13,389 bases of DNA from the NCBI GenBank assembly GCA_002479035.1, contig DLLA01000008.1:1489-14877 (forward strand). The letters run 5' to 3'. Below are positions 1 through 4,942 of this stretch, in pieces. The first letter of the stretch is position 1; every line of letters begins with the position of its first letter. The DNA is from Bacteroidales bacterium UBA7574 (lineage in GTDB: Bacteria > Bacteroidota > Bacteroidia > Bacteroidales > Paludibacteraceae). The position numbers and the translations under genes are program-made. Below the pieces are notes generated by a model. It did no database searches and was not told where the DNA came from. It worked only from the letters and a program-made list of their open reading frames with translations.

Positions 1-6
1 TTGAGT

Positions 7-423
7 ATGGGTAATAACAGTATCACCATAGAGGAGTTGCGTGCGATGTGGGACAAGACCAATCGCGGCAAGGCTGCAAGTTCGGAACACGACTTGCAGG
101 TGGAGTGCGTCCGTTGGTTTCGTTACGCCTACCCCAAAGCCTTGTGCTATGCTATTCCCAATGGCGGGTACAGAACCAAGACTACCGCACGCCTCATGCA
201 CGCAGAGGGCGTCGTAAGCGGAGTGCCAGACATCCATATCCCTATTCCGCGTGGGGGGTATGCAAGCCTGTATATCGAAATGAAGAACGGCAAGAAAGGC
301 GTACTTTCGGAACATCAAAAGGAGATGATACCCCGACTACAATCCTACGGCAATAAGGTTGTCGTTTGCAGAACGTTTGACGAGTTCAAAAAAGAGGTGG
401 AGAAGTATCTAAATAGAGTGTAA
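7..423 (+). CDS. VRR-NUC domain nuclease (phage/mobile-element type)
   Basis: This is a small PD-(D/E)XK-type nuclease of the VRR-NUC family, which is common in phages and integrated elements and is thought to act on branched or replicating DNA. Counting from a TTG at base 1, the visible core is Glu35 in an LQVEC helix, Asp77 in GVPDI, Glu93-x-Lys95 in YIEMK, and Gln106 just after. This is the usual order of metal-binding and catalytic residues. About 138 aa is normal for a stand-alone VRR-NUC protein. I place the start at the ATG at base 7. The frame is open to the window edge, so an upstream start is possible. The stop is followed within a few bases by a hairpin whose U tract reads on the minus strand, so that hairpin terminates a convergent RNA rather than this gene. 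The family call is firm; the exact DNA substrate is unknown. Confidence 0.88.
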   Translation: MGNNSITIEELRAMWDKTNRGKAASSEHDLQVECVRWFRYAYPKALCYAIPNGGYRTKTTARLMHAEGVVSGVPDIHIPIPRGGYASLYIEMKNGKKGVLSEHQKEMIPRLQSYGNKVVVCRTFDEFKKEVEKYLNRV

Positions 424-426
424 CGC

Positions 427-458
427 AAAAAATGCAGAGAGAAAAAACAACTCTCTGC
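427..458 (-). terminator. Intrinsic terminator of the minus-strand small RNA
   Basis: There is a perfect 8-bp stem (434-441 with 451-458) with a 9-base loop. On the minus strand it is followed by six U residues (432-427). The + strand lacks a T run after the stem, so the terminator works for leftward transcription. It sits four bases past the stop codon of the VRR-NUC gene. Confidence 0.75.
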
Positions 459-602
459 CTAAAATTCTAACATTCAGAATGTCTGCAAACGGAATGAATA
501 TTAGAAACAAACACACAACCGCGCCCTGACAGAGAGTTGTAAACTATCAGCGGTTGTGTGTGGCTATATGCCAAATAAGACATATATGGTATTTCCGTTT
601 GC
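427..602 (-). ncRNA. Candidate structured small RNA, about 175 nt
   Basis: A minus-strand promoter (608-639) should start a transcript near 602, exactly where a closing stem begins. The stems seen are: P1, 11 perfect pairs (484-494 with 593-603); P2, 6 pairs (565-570 with 581-586); P3, 12 perfect pairs (511-522 with 550-561), extended by 6 pairs (527-532 with 544-549); a small hairpin at 470-482; and a terminator (434-441 with 451-458) with a U tract at 432-427. The P3 extension contains a G-U pair that forms only in the minus-strand RNA, which supports the strand. The apical P3 loop region (530-540) is complementary over 11 bases to one terminator arm (447-457), so a pseudoknot or competing fold is possible. 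No protein gene fits here. I do not recognise the RNA family. 6S-like, phage regulatory or replication-control RNAs are alternatives. Confidence 0.6.
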
Positions 603-607
603 AACTG

Positions 608-639
608 CAAAGGTACAACTTTTTAATCAAGAAGCCAAA
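608..639 (-). promoter_or_regulatory. Bacteroidetes-type promoter for the 427-602 small RNA
   Basis: Read on the minus strand, the -7 box is TACCTTTG (615-608) and the -33 box is TTTG (639-636), with exactly 20 bases between them. That is the same spacing as the other good promoters in this window. The -33 box overlaps the first base of the ATG of the rightward gene at 639. The expected transcription start is near 602, at the base of stem P1. Confidence 0.7.
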
Positions 640-932
640 TGAAAAGTGAACTTTTTGCGAAAATCCCGAACGTTGTCTCGGAGACGACAGAGTTATCCAC
701 CGAAGTCATTTTGTCGAAATGCAAGTCAGATGAGTGCGTGGCAGCGCGGGCGTTGTTTGTGCATTTCTGCCACGTCAAAGGAATACCCACTTGCATTATC
801 AGAGACTACCTCGGCAGAAAGAGAAATGACTGCATTACCAATGCCCACTCCGCCTATTATGCTTTCCACAAGTCCTCGCTATACTTCCGCGACCTCGCAG
901 ACGCTATTGAACGCAAGTTGTCAATGGCATAG
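639..932 (+). CDS. Small DnaA-domain-IV-like helix-turn-helix protein
   Basis: This 97-aa protein is probably DNA-binding. Residues 33-95 have the layout of the DnaA C-terminal domain (Bac_DnaA_C): an alanine/arginine-rich first helix (CVAARALFVHFC, 33-44), a helix-turn-helix around IPTCIIRDYLG (49-59), and a basic-polar segment GRKRNDCITNAH (59-70). That segment sits where DnaA carries its DnaA-box signature. The match to the classical signature is loose, so this is a fold-level call. Stand-alone proteins of this type occur in Bacteroidetes phages and mobile elements, where they may act in replication or regulation. It has an ATG start and no clear ribosome binding site. Its start codon touches the -33 box of the opposing small-RNA promoter, so the two transcripts may interfere. 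No promoter of its own is evident. Confidence 0.6.
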   Translation: MKSELFAKIPNVVSETTELSTEVILSKCKSDECVAARALFVHFCHVKGIPTCIIRDYLGRKRNDCITNAHSAYYAFHKSSLYFRDLADAIERKLSMA

Positions 933-977
933 GCCCAAAAGAAAAGCGACCGTCCGTATCTGGCAGCCGCTTGCTGT

Positions 978-1034
978 GGACGCTGATTGACCGGTTCTGC
1001 GTCCGAAACCTCTATATGTCTCCTACCGTTGGGT
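978..1034. other. Gap with two short inverted repeats between convergent genes
   Basis: The 108-base gap between the DnaA-like gene and the convergent abi gene holds a 6-bp inverted repeat (978-983 with 999-1004) and a short hairpin around 1023-1034 (CTACC paired with GGTAG). Neither has a U tract on either strand, so they are at best weak terminators. I see no gene here. Confidence 0.3.
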
Positions 1035-1040
1035 AGAAGA

Positions 1041-1913
1041 CTAAAATGCTATACGAGATATTGCGAACCGCACTATATCATATTCTTTTCGATTAACTAA
1101 TGCGTTCACACTCCTACGCATTTCATCTTCTTTTGCAACATCTATTTGCCGCAACATATAGTAAATCAATTTAAGAATGCCTACGATTGTAAATTCTTCG
1201 CCATTTTTCAATCCAAGCCTTGATTGTTCTCCAACTATACCGTGATGCAGTTTTTTATCGTACAAAATATGACTATGTGCACAAACATTACGAACCTCAC
1301 GTAATACATTGAGATACGAAATAAAAATTTCCTCTCTCGTAATATGATACCGCTCAAAAATCCGATGGCGTAATTCTTCGTCCTTAATGCCTAAATATAA
1401 ATGCTGAACTTCTCCAAATGTGAGGAACTCCAAAGTTTTCCACGCTGGAGCATATCTATTTTGAGGATGTTTTATCCGATGCCTACGGATAACATCATTT
1501 TTATCCACAGACTTCACAATATCGGGTAGTGAATCTTCAAGAAATTTGCGTGTCATTATATGTGGCTGTGCGAACCATATCGGGTCTTCCTTATAATTAT
1601 TAGACACGGTGTACGTAATGTATGTGCGAATGTCTGTTTCAATGGTCTGCAAATAAAATGATAGTAGATTGCGAAATCTATCATCAAAATCATACAATGC
1701 TTCTACTTTTTCCCAACTTGTATCTTTGCGGAAATTATGATTTCTGCTGTTTAAGTTGTGCGATTTCTCAAATAGGAACCAATAGAACCCCAAGCGATAA
1801 TATCCTACACTCAACAGCATTTGTGTGGCGTGTTCTACATCGGTGATGTACATACCGCGTTCCCGTAGTAATGCTATTTGCTCTTGGGTTGTAGTTGCTT
1901 TTTTGTCTTGCAT
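1041..1913 (-). CDS. Abi_2 family (AbiD/AbiF-like) HEPN abortive-infection protein
   Basis: This 290-aa protein belongs to the Abi_2 family of phage-resistance proteins first described as lactococcal AbiD/AbiF. The N-terminal segment GMYITDVEHATQMLLSVGYYRL (20-41) and the block FDDRFRNLLSFYLQTIETDIR (76-96) are typical. The C-terminal half carries R208-x4-H213 (RNVCAH), the RX4-6H catalytic motif of HEPN ribonucleases, followed by LYD (217-219). The likely role is RNA cleavage and growth arrest on infection or loss of the antitoxin. The length is normal and the gene looks intact. It points against its neighbours, with its own promoter at 2048-2079 and a terminator hairpin 15 bases before the ATG. 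Transcripts from that promoter would therefore mostly end as a short RNA, as expected if the RNA is the antitoxin and read-through makes the toxin. Confidence 0.88.
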   Translation of the reverse strand: MQDKKATTTQEQIALLRERGMYITDVEHATQMLLSVGYYRLGFYWFLFEKSHNLNSRNHNFRKDTSWEKVEALYDFDDRFRNLLSFYLQTIETDIRTYITYTVSNNYKEDPIWFAQPHIMTRKFLEDSLPDIVKSVDKNDVIRRHRIKHPQNRYAPAWKTLEFLTFGEVQHLYLGIKDEELRHRIFERYHITREEIFISYLNVLREVRNVCAHSHILYDKKLHHGIVGEQSRLGLKNGEEFTIVGILKLIYYMLRQIDVAKEDEMRRSVNALVNRKEYDIVRFAISRIAF

Positions 1914-1918
1914 AATCT

Positions 1919-2039
1919 ATTATTTCTAAAAAAATGGGGCTTCTACAGTGAGAAGCCCGCCCTTTCCGTTTTATAGTGTTCTCCCGTCCCGAAAGACAAG
2001 ACAGCACTTTACTCTAAGTATAGAGGTCATTATTTCTAA
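1919..2039. repeat. 11-bp direct repeat bracketing the leader RNA
   Basis: The + strand sequence ATTATTTCTAA occurs at 1919-1929 and again at 2029-2039, exactly 110 bases apart. One copy lies near the 5' end of the predicted leader RNA. The other lies between the terminator and the abi ATG. The copies could be processing or recognition sites for the HEPN nuclease, or the trace of a duplication. Confidence 0.5.
1928..1958 (-). terminator. Terminator/attenuator between leader RNA and abi
   Basis: There is a perfect 8-bp stem (1937-1944 with 1951-1958) and a 6-base loop. On the minus strand it is followed by one or two bases and a run of seven U (1934-1928). It lies inside the abi transcript, 15 bases before the ATG, so it should separate a small RNA from occasional read-through into abi. 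Confidence 0.8.
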
Positions 2040-2041
2040 TG
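1928..2041 (-). ncRNA. Candidate abiF-type leader/antitoxin RNA upstream of the Abi gene
   Basis: The unit starts just after a strong minus-strand promoter and ends at an intrinsic terminator before the abi start codon, giving about 115 nt. In transcript order it contains a 5-bp hairpin (2012-2016 with 2021-2025) and a longer stem (1975-1978 with 2005-2008, then 1983-1988 with 1995-2000). The terminator hairpin (1937-1944 with 1951-1958) closes it. Two pairs in the middle stem are G-U in the minus RNA and mismatched on the + strand, which supports the strand. From memory, a conserved RNA motif upstream of abiF-like genes has been described, and Abi_2/AbiF proteins have been linked to type III-like RNA antitoxins. 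I cannot confirm that this sequence fits that covariance model. Confidence 0.6.
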
Positions 2042-2047
2042 GCACCG

Positions 2048-2079
2048 CAAAGGTATAACAATTTATCCGTCTATGCAAA
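2048..2079 (-). promoter_or_regulatory. Promoter of leader RNA and abi
   Basis: On the minus strand the -33 box TTTG (2079-2076) and the -7 box TACCTTTG (2055-2048) are separated by 20 bases. The -7 box and the next five bases (TACCTTTGCGGTG) are identical to those of the rightward promoter at 2264. The two divergent promoters therefore share an extended core. Confidence 0.7.
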
Positions 2080-2239
2080 TTTTACTACTCAAATACTACT
2101 CTTTTACTGCATTTTTTCATATTTTGTTCAGTAGAGTTTGCAAAATTGGTTATTTCCAAAATGGAAACAGCCTGTAACTATCCTGTCGCCAACTATGACG
2201 CAAATGCCTGTATATCTGCACATAACAGACGGATAACTA
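2080..2239. other. Divergent intergenic spacer, no gene seen
   Basis: This spacer lies between the leftward abi promoter and the rightward promoter at 2240. It is AT-rich in its left half. It contains a short inverted repeat TTTCC/GGAAA near 2155-2167 and a weak hairpin around 2108-2139. I see no open reading frame with support. Operators for a shared regulator could lie here, but I cannot identify one. Confidence 0.4.
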
Positions 2240-2271
2240 TTAGGCAGCCCTATTGAATAGCAGTACCTTTG
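2240..2271 (+). promoter_or_regulatory. Promoter of the small cysteine-rich gene cluster
   Basis: The -7 box is TACCTTTG (2264-2271). A weak -33 box TTAG (2240-2243) sits 20 bases upstream. The predicted start near 2276 leaves a leader of about 65 bases ahead of the gene at 2343. Confidence 0.6.
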
Positions 2272-2272
2272 C

Positions 2273-2301
2273 GGTGTCGGAACGAATAGTGTTCTGATAC
2301 C
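2273..2301 (+). promoter_or_regulatory. Hairpin at the 5' end of the leader
   Basis: An 11-bp stem (2273-2283 with 2291-2301), with two G-T wobbles and a 7-base loop, sits at or within a few bases of the predicted transcription start. It has no U tract, so it is not a terminator. A 5' hairpin of this kind could stabilise the mRNA or be a binding site for a regulator. Confidence 0.45.
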
Positions 2302-2342
2302 AACCGCCGAAGGTGTAAGAGGCGAAAGTAATTCTCATAGTT

Positions 2343-2822
2343 ATGGCAGAATTAAGTCCATCAGATGTAATGTTGATGACGAAGCAACATTGCTCGCACG
2401 GTCAGAGTGCCACCGCTATCGGCTTGGCAGCAGGTCTCGGTGGCGGAGCCTTACTGCTTGCTATCGCAGCCGCTTGGGGTGTAAACAAAGCCTCCGAGTC
2501 CCGCGCCAAAGCAGCAGAGCAGGCAGTCGCAGGTAACAAGGACGCTCTCAACCTTGTATCGCAGTTTATGTTGAGTGAGAGAACCTCCCGCGAGGGCTGG
2601 CAGAACCAACACATGCCGACATTGCAGCAGTACGTTGATGTCATGACGCAGGCTACCTCCAATCCGAGCGTATCGGCTTCGGCATTGGCAGACGCTTATG
2701 CGTATGCGCTTGCACAGAACAACAATGGCGGTCTGAACTCCGCTGTTGGTAATTGCGGTTTCTTGCGTGTGCAACGCTACTCCGCTCCGCAACCGTGCGG
2801 CTGCGATACGTGCGGCAACTAA
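2343..2822 (+). CDS. 159-aa small membrane protein with cysteine-rich tail, unknown function
   Basis: I do not recognise this family. The N-terminus is polar with Cys17 and His19. A strongly hydrophobic, Gly/Ala-rich segment (about 24-46) can cross a membrane. A helical, Ala-rich and Gln/Asn-rich region (50-135) follows. The C-terminus ends in a cysteine cluster CGCDTCGN (C-x-C-x2-C) plus one cysteine in GNCGF. It is the first gene after the promoter at 2264 and ends 9 bases before a strong terminator, so it may be made in larger amounts than the genes after it. The small size, membrane segment, cysteine tail and neighbours with similar motifs fit a virion or envelope-associated structural protein of a phage-like element. 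That is inference from context only. Confidence 0.75.
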   Translation: MAELSPSDVMLMTKQHCSHGQSATAIGLAAGLGGGALLLAIAAAWGVNKASESRAKAAEQAVAGNKDALNLVSQFMLSERTSREGWQNQHMPTLQQYVDVMTQATSNPSVSASALADAYAYALAQNNNGGLNSAVGNCGFLRVQRYSAPQPCGCDTCGN

Positions 2823-2831
2823 ACCGAGAAT

Positions 2832-2865
2832 GGTAGTACCTCGAGAGCGGGGTACTACCTCTTTT
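2832..2865 (+). terminator. Strong intrinsic terminator after the 159-aa gene
   Basis: A perfect 9-bp stem (2832-2840 with 2851-2859) is followed by TCTTTT. No promoter is evident between it and the next gene at 2910. The downstream genes therefore probably depend on read-through, which would set a high ratio of the first product to the later ones. Confidence 0.8.
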
Positions 2866-2909
2866 GAATATCTATCCAATAACCAACATATAACTATCCT
2901 ATAACGATT

Positions 2910-3257
2910 ATGGCTCTGTTTGGAAATAAGACTTCGTATGATGTAACGCTGTTGCAGACGACCTCAAAGGACGCGCTCAAACGTTCAGCCTTACTCGTGT
3001 GCGGCGGTGATGTGAAAGCCGCCACGGAGATATGCGAGTACTTTATGAAAGATATGCCCAATATGCCCGACTTTGACCCGCAGGGCGTGCCTGTACTCAC
3101 GCAAGCAAAAGACACTGTGCCGGGTGTCCTCGGTTGGATTGACCAGAACCAAGACAAGGTGTTGGGGTACTACAATATAGCCCGCACCATGATGGGCAAA
3201 GCAGGTATATCAGTCCCTACGCCTGCCACTCCCGCTGATGTTCCACCAATTCCATAG
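2910..3257 (+). CDS. 115-aa protein of unknown function, proline-rich tail
   Basis: I do not recognise this protein. The N-terminal two thirds (about 1-90) look alpha-helical and soluble, with one cysteine each in LLVCGG and TEICEY. The last 15 residues are proline-rich (PTPATPADVPPIP), as in flexible linkers or docking tails. No signal peptide or transmembrane helix is visible. It lies downstream of a terminator and six bases ahead of the 60-aa gene, so those two are surely co-transcribed. The bases before the ATG (TATAACGATT) are identical to those before the GAPDH gene in this window, suggesting an efficient AT-rich translation start. Its place in the small-gene cluster suggests a structural or assembly role in a phage-like element, without direct proof. 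Confidence 0.72.
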   Translation: MALFGNKTSYDVTLLQTTSKDALKRSALLVCGGDVKAATEICEYFMKDMPNMPDFDPQGVPVLTQAKDTVPGVLGWIDQNQDKVLGYYNIARTMMGKAGISVPTPATPADVPPIP

Positions 3258-3263
3258 TGCCCT

Positions 3264-3446
3264 ATGTTGCAAGTTTATAAGTTGGATATGTACGTGTATG
3301 CCAATAGCAAAGAGGAGGCAGACAGGTTGGAGCAGTCGCTGAAAGACTTTGTGAACAGGCAGCGGAAAGGGGGTGTGGTAGTAACCGCCGAGAAACTGAA
3401 CTCCCTACTGAACAAGTGGGGCAGCAGCATAGGTGCTGTATTGTAA
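3264..3446 (+). CDS. 60-aa small protein, unknown function
   Basis: This is a compact protein: a predicted beta strand (KLDMYVYANS, 6-15), a charged helix (KEEADRLEQSLKDFVNRQ, 16-33) and a second strand-helix unit (GGVVVTAEKLNSLLNKWG, 36-53). The beta-alpha-beta-alpha layout resembles small single-domain phage proteins, but I cannot assign a family. The start is ATG, six bases after the previous stop. It contains no cysteine, unlike most of its neighbours. A short inverted repeat (3450-3455 with 3461-3466) just past the stop has no U tract and is at most a weak terminator. Confidence 0.68.
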   Translation: MLQVYKLDMYVYANSKEEADRLEQSLKDFVNRQRKGGVVVTAEKLNSLLNKWGSSIGAVL

Positions 3447-3591
3447 GGAGACAGGCTTGACCTGTCCGAGCGGTCTTTGACGTATTGTGAATAGTCGCGG
3501 TTACAGAAGAATACTCGGTAACTCATTGGTTGTTTTTGTTTCAGAAATAGTTATTAATGTGTTAAAACTTTACCAAAAAATGCAAGTGGTG

Positions 3592-3623
3592 GTTGTGTGG
3601 TTGAAATAAATGTCGTACCTTTG
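3592..3623 (+). promoter_or_regulatory. Promoter of the Panacea toxin-antitoxin cassette
   Basis: The -33 box GTTG (3592-3595) and the -7 box TACCTTTG (3616-3623) are separated by 20 bases. The expected transcript start near 3629 leaves a short AT-rich leader before the ATG at 3656. An own promoter fits the cassette being independent cargo. Confidence 0.7.
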
Positions 3624-3655
3624 CAGCAGGAATAACTGAATCTAAATAGAAAAAA

Positions 3656-4102
3656 ATGGTACACAAAGCATTACAAATTGCCAACTTGCTATTGCAAAAA
3701 GCAAAAGAAGTGGGAGAAAGTGGAGAGTTAATGACTAACATGAAACTCCAAAAGATGCTTTACTATGAACAAGGGTTTCATTTGGCATGTTTTGGAACTC
3801 CTTTGTTTGAGGAAGATATAGAGGCATGGCAATATGGTCCCGTCGTTCCTGTTGTATATGAGCATTACAAACAATATGGAGGTGAAGGGATAAAGCCAGT
3901 AGAAACATTGAGCGTTGTATTGGGCGATGAAGAGATGTCTATCTTCAATCAAGTATTCGAGATGTTCAATAAGTTTAGTGCCATTGGTCTTATGAATATG
4001 ACACACAATGAGAGACCATGGATAAGCGCAGGCACTCCGAGTCGTGGCAAGGTAATTGATAAACAAGTCTTAAAAGACTATTTCCTAACACGTGTAGAGT
4101 AA
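3656..4102 (+). CDS. panA: Panacea-domain (DUF4065/SocA-like) antitoxin
   Basis: This 148-aa protein has the Panacea/SocA signature: MKLQKMLYYEQGFHLA (29-44), PLFEEDIEAWQYGPVVPVVYEHYKQYG (49-75) and LMNMTHNERPW (112-122). Panacea domains neutralise many unrelated toxins encoded next to them, so this is predicted to be the antitoxin. The length is normal and the gene looks intact. Its stop TAA overlaps the ATG of the next frame by one base (TAATG), which is typical of translational coupling between antitoxin and toxin. It has its own promoter, and the cassette ends in its own terminator. Domain identity is firm, while binding to this particular toxin is inferred from position. Confidence 0.88.
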   Translation: MVHKALQIANLLLQKAKEVGESGELMTNMKLQKMLYYEQGFHLACFGTPLFEEDIEAWQYGPVVPVVYEHYKQYGGEGIKPVETLSVVLGDEEMSIFNQVFEMFNKFSAIGLMNMTHNERPWISAGTPSRGKVIDKQVLKDYFLTRVE

Positions 4103-4512
4103 TGAGTAAGAAGACTATCAAGCCGATAGAGACTTCCGAGATAAGGTTGAATAGGTTGCAAGCGTATGCAAAAGAAAAACCGATATTTTCTTTCGAGTAC
4201 CTTGATACACGTTTCTTGCGCAACTCCAAAGCGAACGATGGATTTTACAAAGATTTCATCTTGCGGTTGCAAAAGTGAGGCGAGTTGGGTTGGGATAAAA
4301 TACGTACATCTGGACGGCACGAATATGGTAGAGAACCTATACCTGTCAGTAAAATGAGACCTCAGATGCCATCGGTCGTTACTCCAGAGATAACACATTT
4401 GGATGTATTTCGTGCGAATGGTGCAAATAATGTGTTTGCAGGATTTATGCGTGATGATGTATTTTTCGTTGTTTTTATAGAAGGCAAATTCGGGGAACTA
4501 TATAATCATTGA
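4102..4512 (+). pseudogene. Putative PanT-type toxin gene with an in-frame stop
   Basis: From the ATG at 4102 the frame encodes 58 residues (starting MSKKTIKPIETSEIRLNRLQ) and ends at TGA 4276-4278. The same frame then continues for 78 residues (GELGWDKIRTSGRHEYGREP at the start, FIEGKFGELYNH at the end) to a stop at 4512. The two parts look like one continuous protein of about 136 aa, because there is no frame change and the composition matches. The position directly after a Panacea antitoxin makes it the toxin partner. TGA serves as a normal stop in other genes here, so recoding is unlikely. The toxin is probably inactivated, or the base is a sequencing error. A restart at the ATG at 4354 would give only the last third. 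Confidence 0.7.
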
Positions 4513-4547
4513 TATTTTGTAATTCCCTCGAAATCGGGGTATTTACC

Positions 4548-4581
4548 AAGCGACTATTCTCAATGAGTTTAGTCGCTTTTT
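4548..4581 (+). terminator. Terminator of the Panacea cassette
   Basis: A perfect 9-bp stem (4548-4556 with 4570-4578) and a 13-base loop end in a T run (4577-4581). It is located 36 bases after the toxin frame, so it closes the cassette. Confidence 0.8.
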
Positions 4582-4636
4582 GTATGCTCTTTGCTCCCGA
4601 CATTGACGTCGTCAGCAACGTATTGAGAAAACCGTA

Positions 4637-4657
4637 ACGCCCTAACAAACAGGGCGT
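4637..4657 (+). promoter_or_regulatory. Leader hairpin before the 79-aa gene
   Basis: There is a perfect 7-bp stem (ACGCCCT 4637-4643, AGGGCGT 4651-4657) with a 7-base loop and no U tract. It lies 34 bases ahead of the ATG at 4691. I found no good promoter between the terminator at 4581 and this gene, so how this block is transcribed is unclear. The hairpin may mark a processed 5' end. Confidence 0.4.
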
Positions 4658-4690
4658 AACATATATAGAACATCATAATAATTTAACAAT

Positions 4691-4930
4691 ATGGAAACGA
4701 ACCAGGACAACCAACAACCGCGGACTATCTTTGACGCTATCAATGCGAACATAGTCTGTATGTCGGAGGATATGAACCTCATGCACCAAAAGGTGGACAA
4801 GGTAAAAAGTAAGATTGATATGCTGTATGCAGCATTATTTCCCGCGCAGGAAACAGAGCAGGAGAAGCCTAACGCCACCGGCGAGACTACTGCTGACAAG
4901 AAAAACAAAGTAGGTGGCGACAATGTCTAA
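4691..4930 (+). CDS. 79-aa coiled-coil protein, unknown function
   Basis: The N-terminal half reads TIFDAINANIVCMSEDMNLM and then a regular heptad-like stretch MHQKVDKVKSKIDMLYAALF (about 35-55). This predicts one helix that could form a coiled coil. The C-terminal 25 residues are charged and disordered (EQEKPNATGETTADKKNK). No signal peptide or membrane segment is visible. Proteins of this size and shape with an FDAIN start and a KVDKV-type helix seem familiar from Bacteroidales mobile elements, but I know of no function. It is 12 bases ahead of the 141-aa gene and begins the second block of the cluster. Confidence 0.68.
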   Translation: METNQDNQQPRTIFDAINANIVCMSEDMNLMHQKVDKVKSKIDMLYAALFPAQETEQEKPNATGETTADKKNKVGGDNV

Positions 4931-4942
4931 TGTTTGAGGACT

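Noticed and set aside
427..603. Retron-type ncRNA (ends pair like a1/a2)
   Set aside because: No reverse transcriptase gene is next to it, and the region downstream on the minus strand is the intact VRR-NUC gene.
646..990. 114-codon frame overlapping the DnaA-like gene
   Set aside because: Shadow frame; the DnaA-like frame has the domain signature.
3450..3466. Terminator after the 60-aa gene
   Set aside because: A 6-bp inverted repeat is present but no U tract follows, so termination is not supported.
4276..4278. TGA read as a sense codon (alternative genetic code)
   Set aside because: Several clear genes in the window end in TGA, for example the 141-aa gene, the 42-aa frame and GAPDH. The code is therefore standard and this is a stop or a sequence error.
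4584..4637. 17-codon frame after the Panacea terminator (MLFAPDIDVV...)
   Set aside because: Too short, with no motif. It could be a gene remnant, but nothing supports that.
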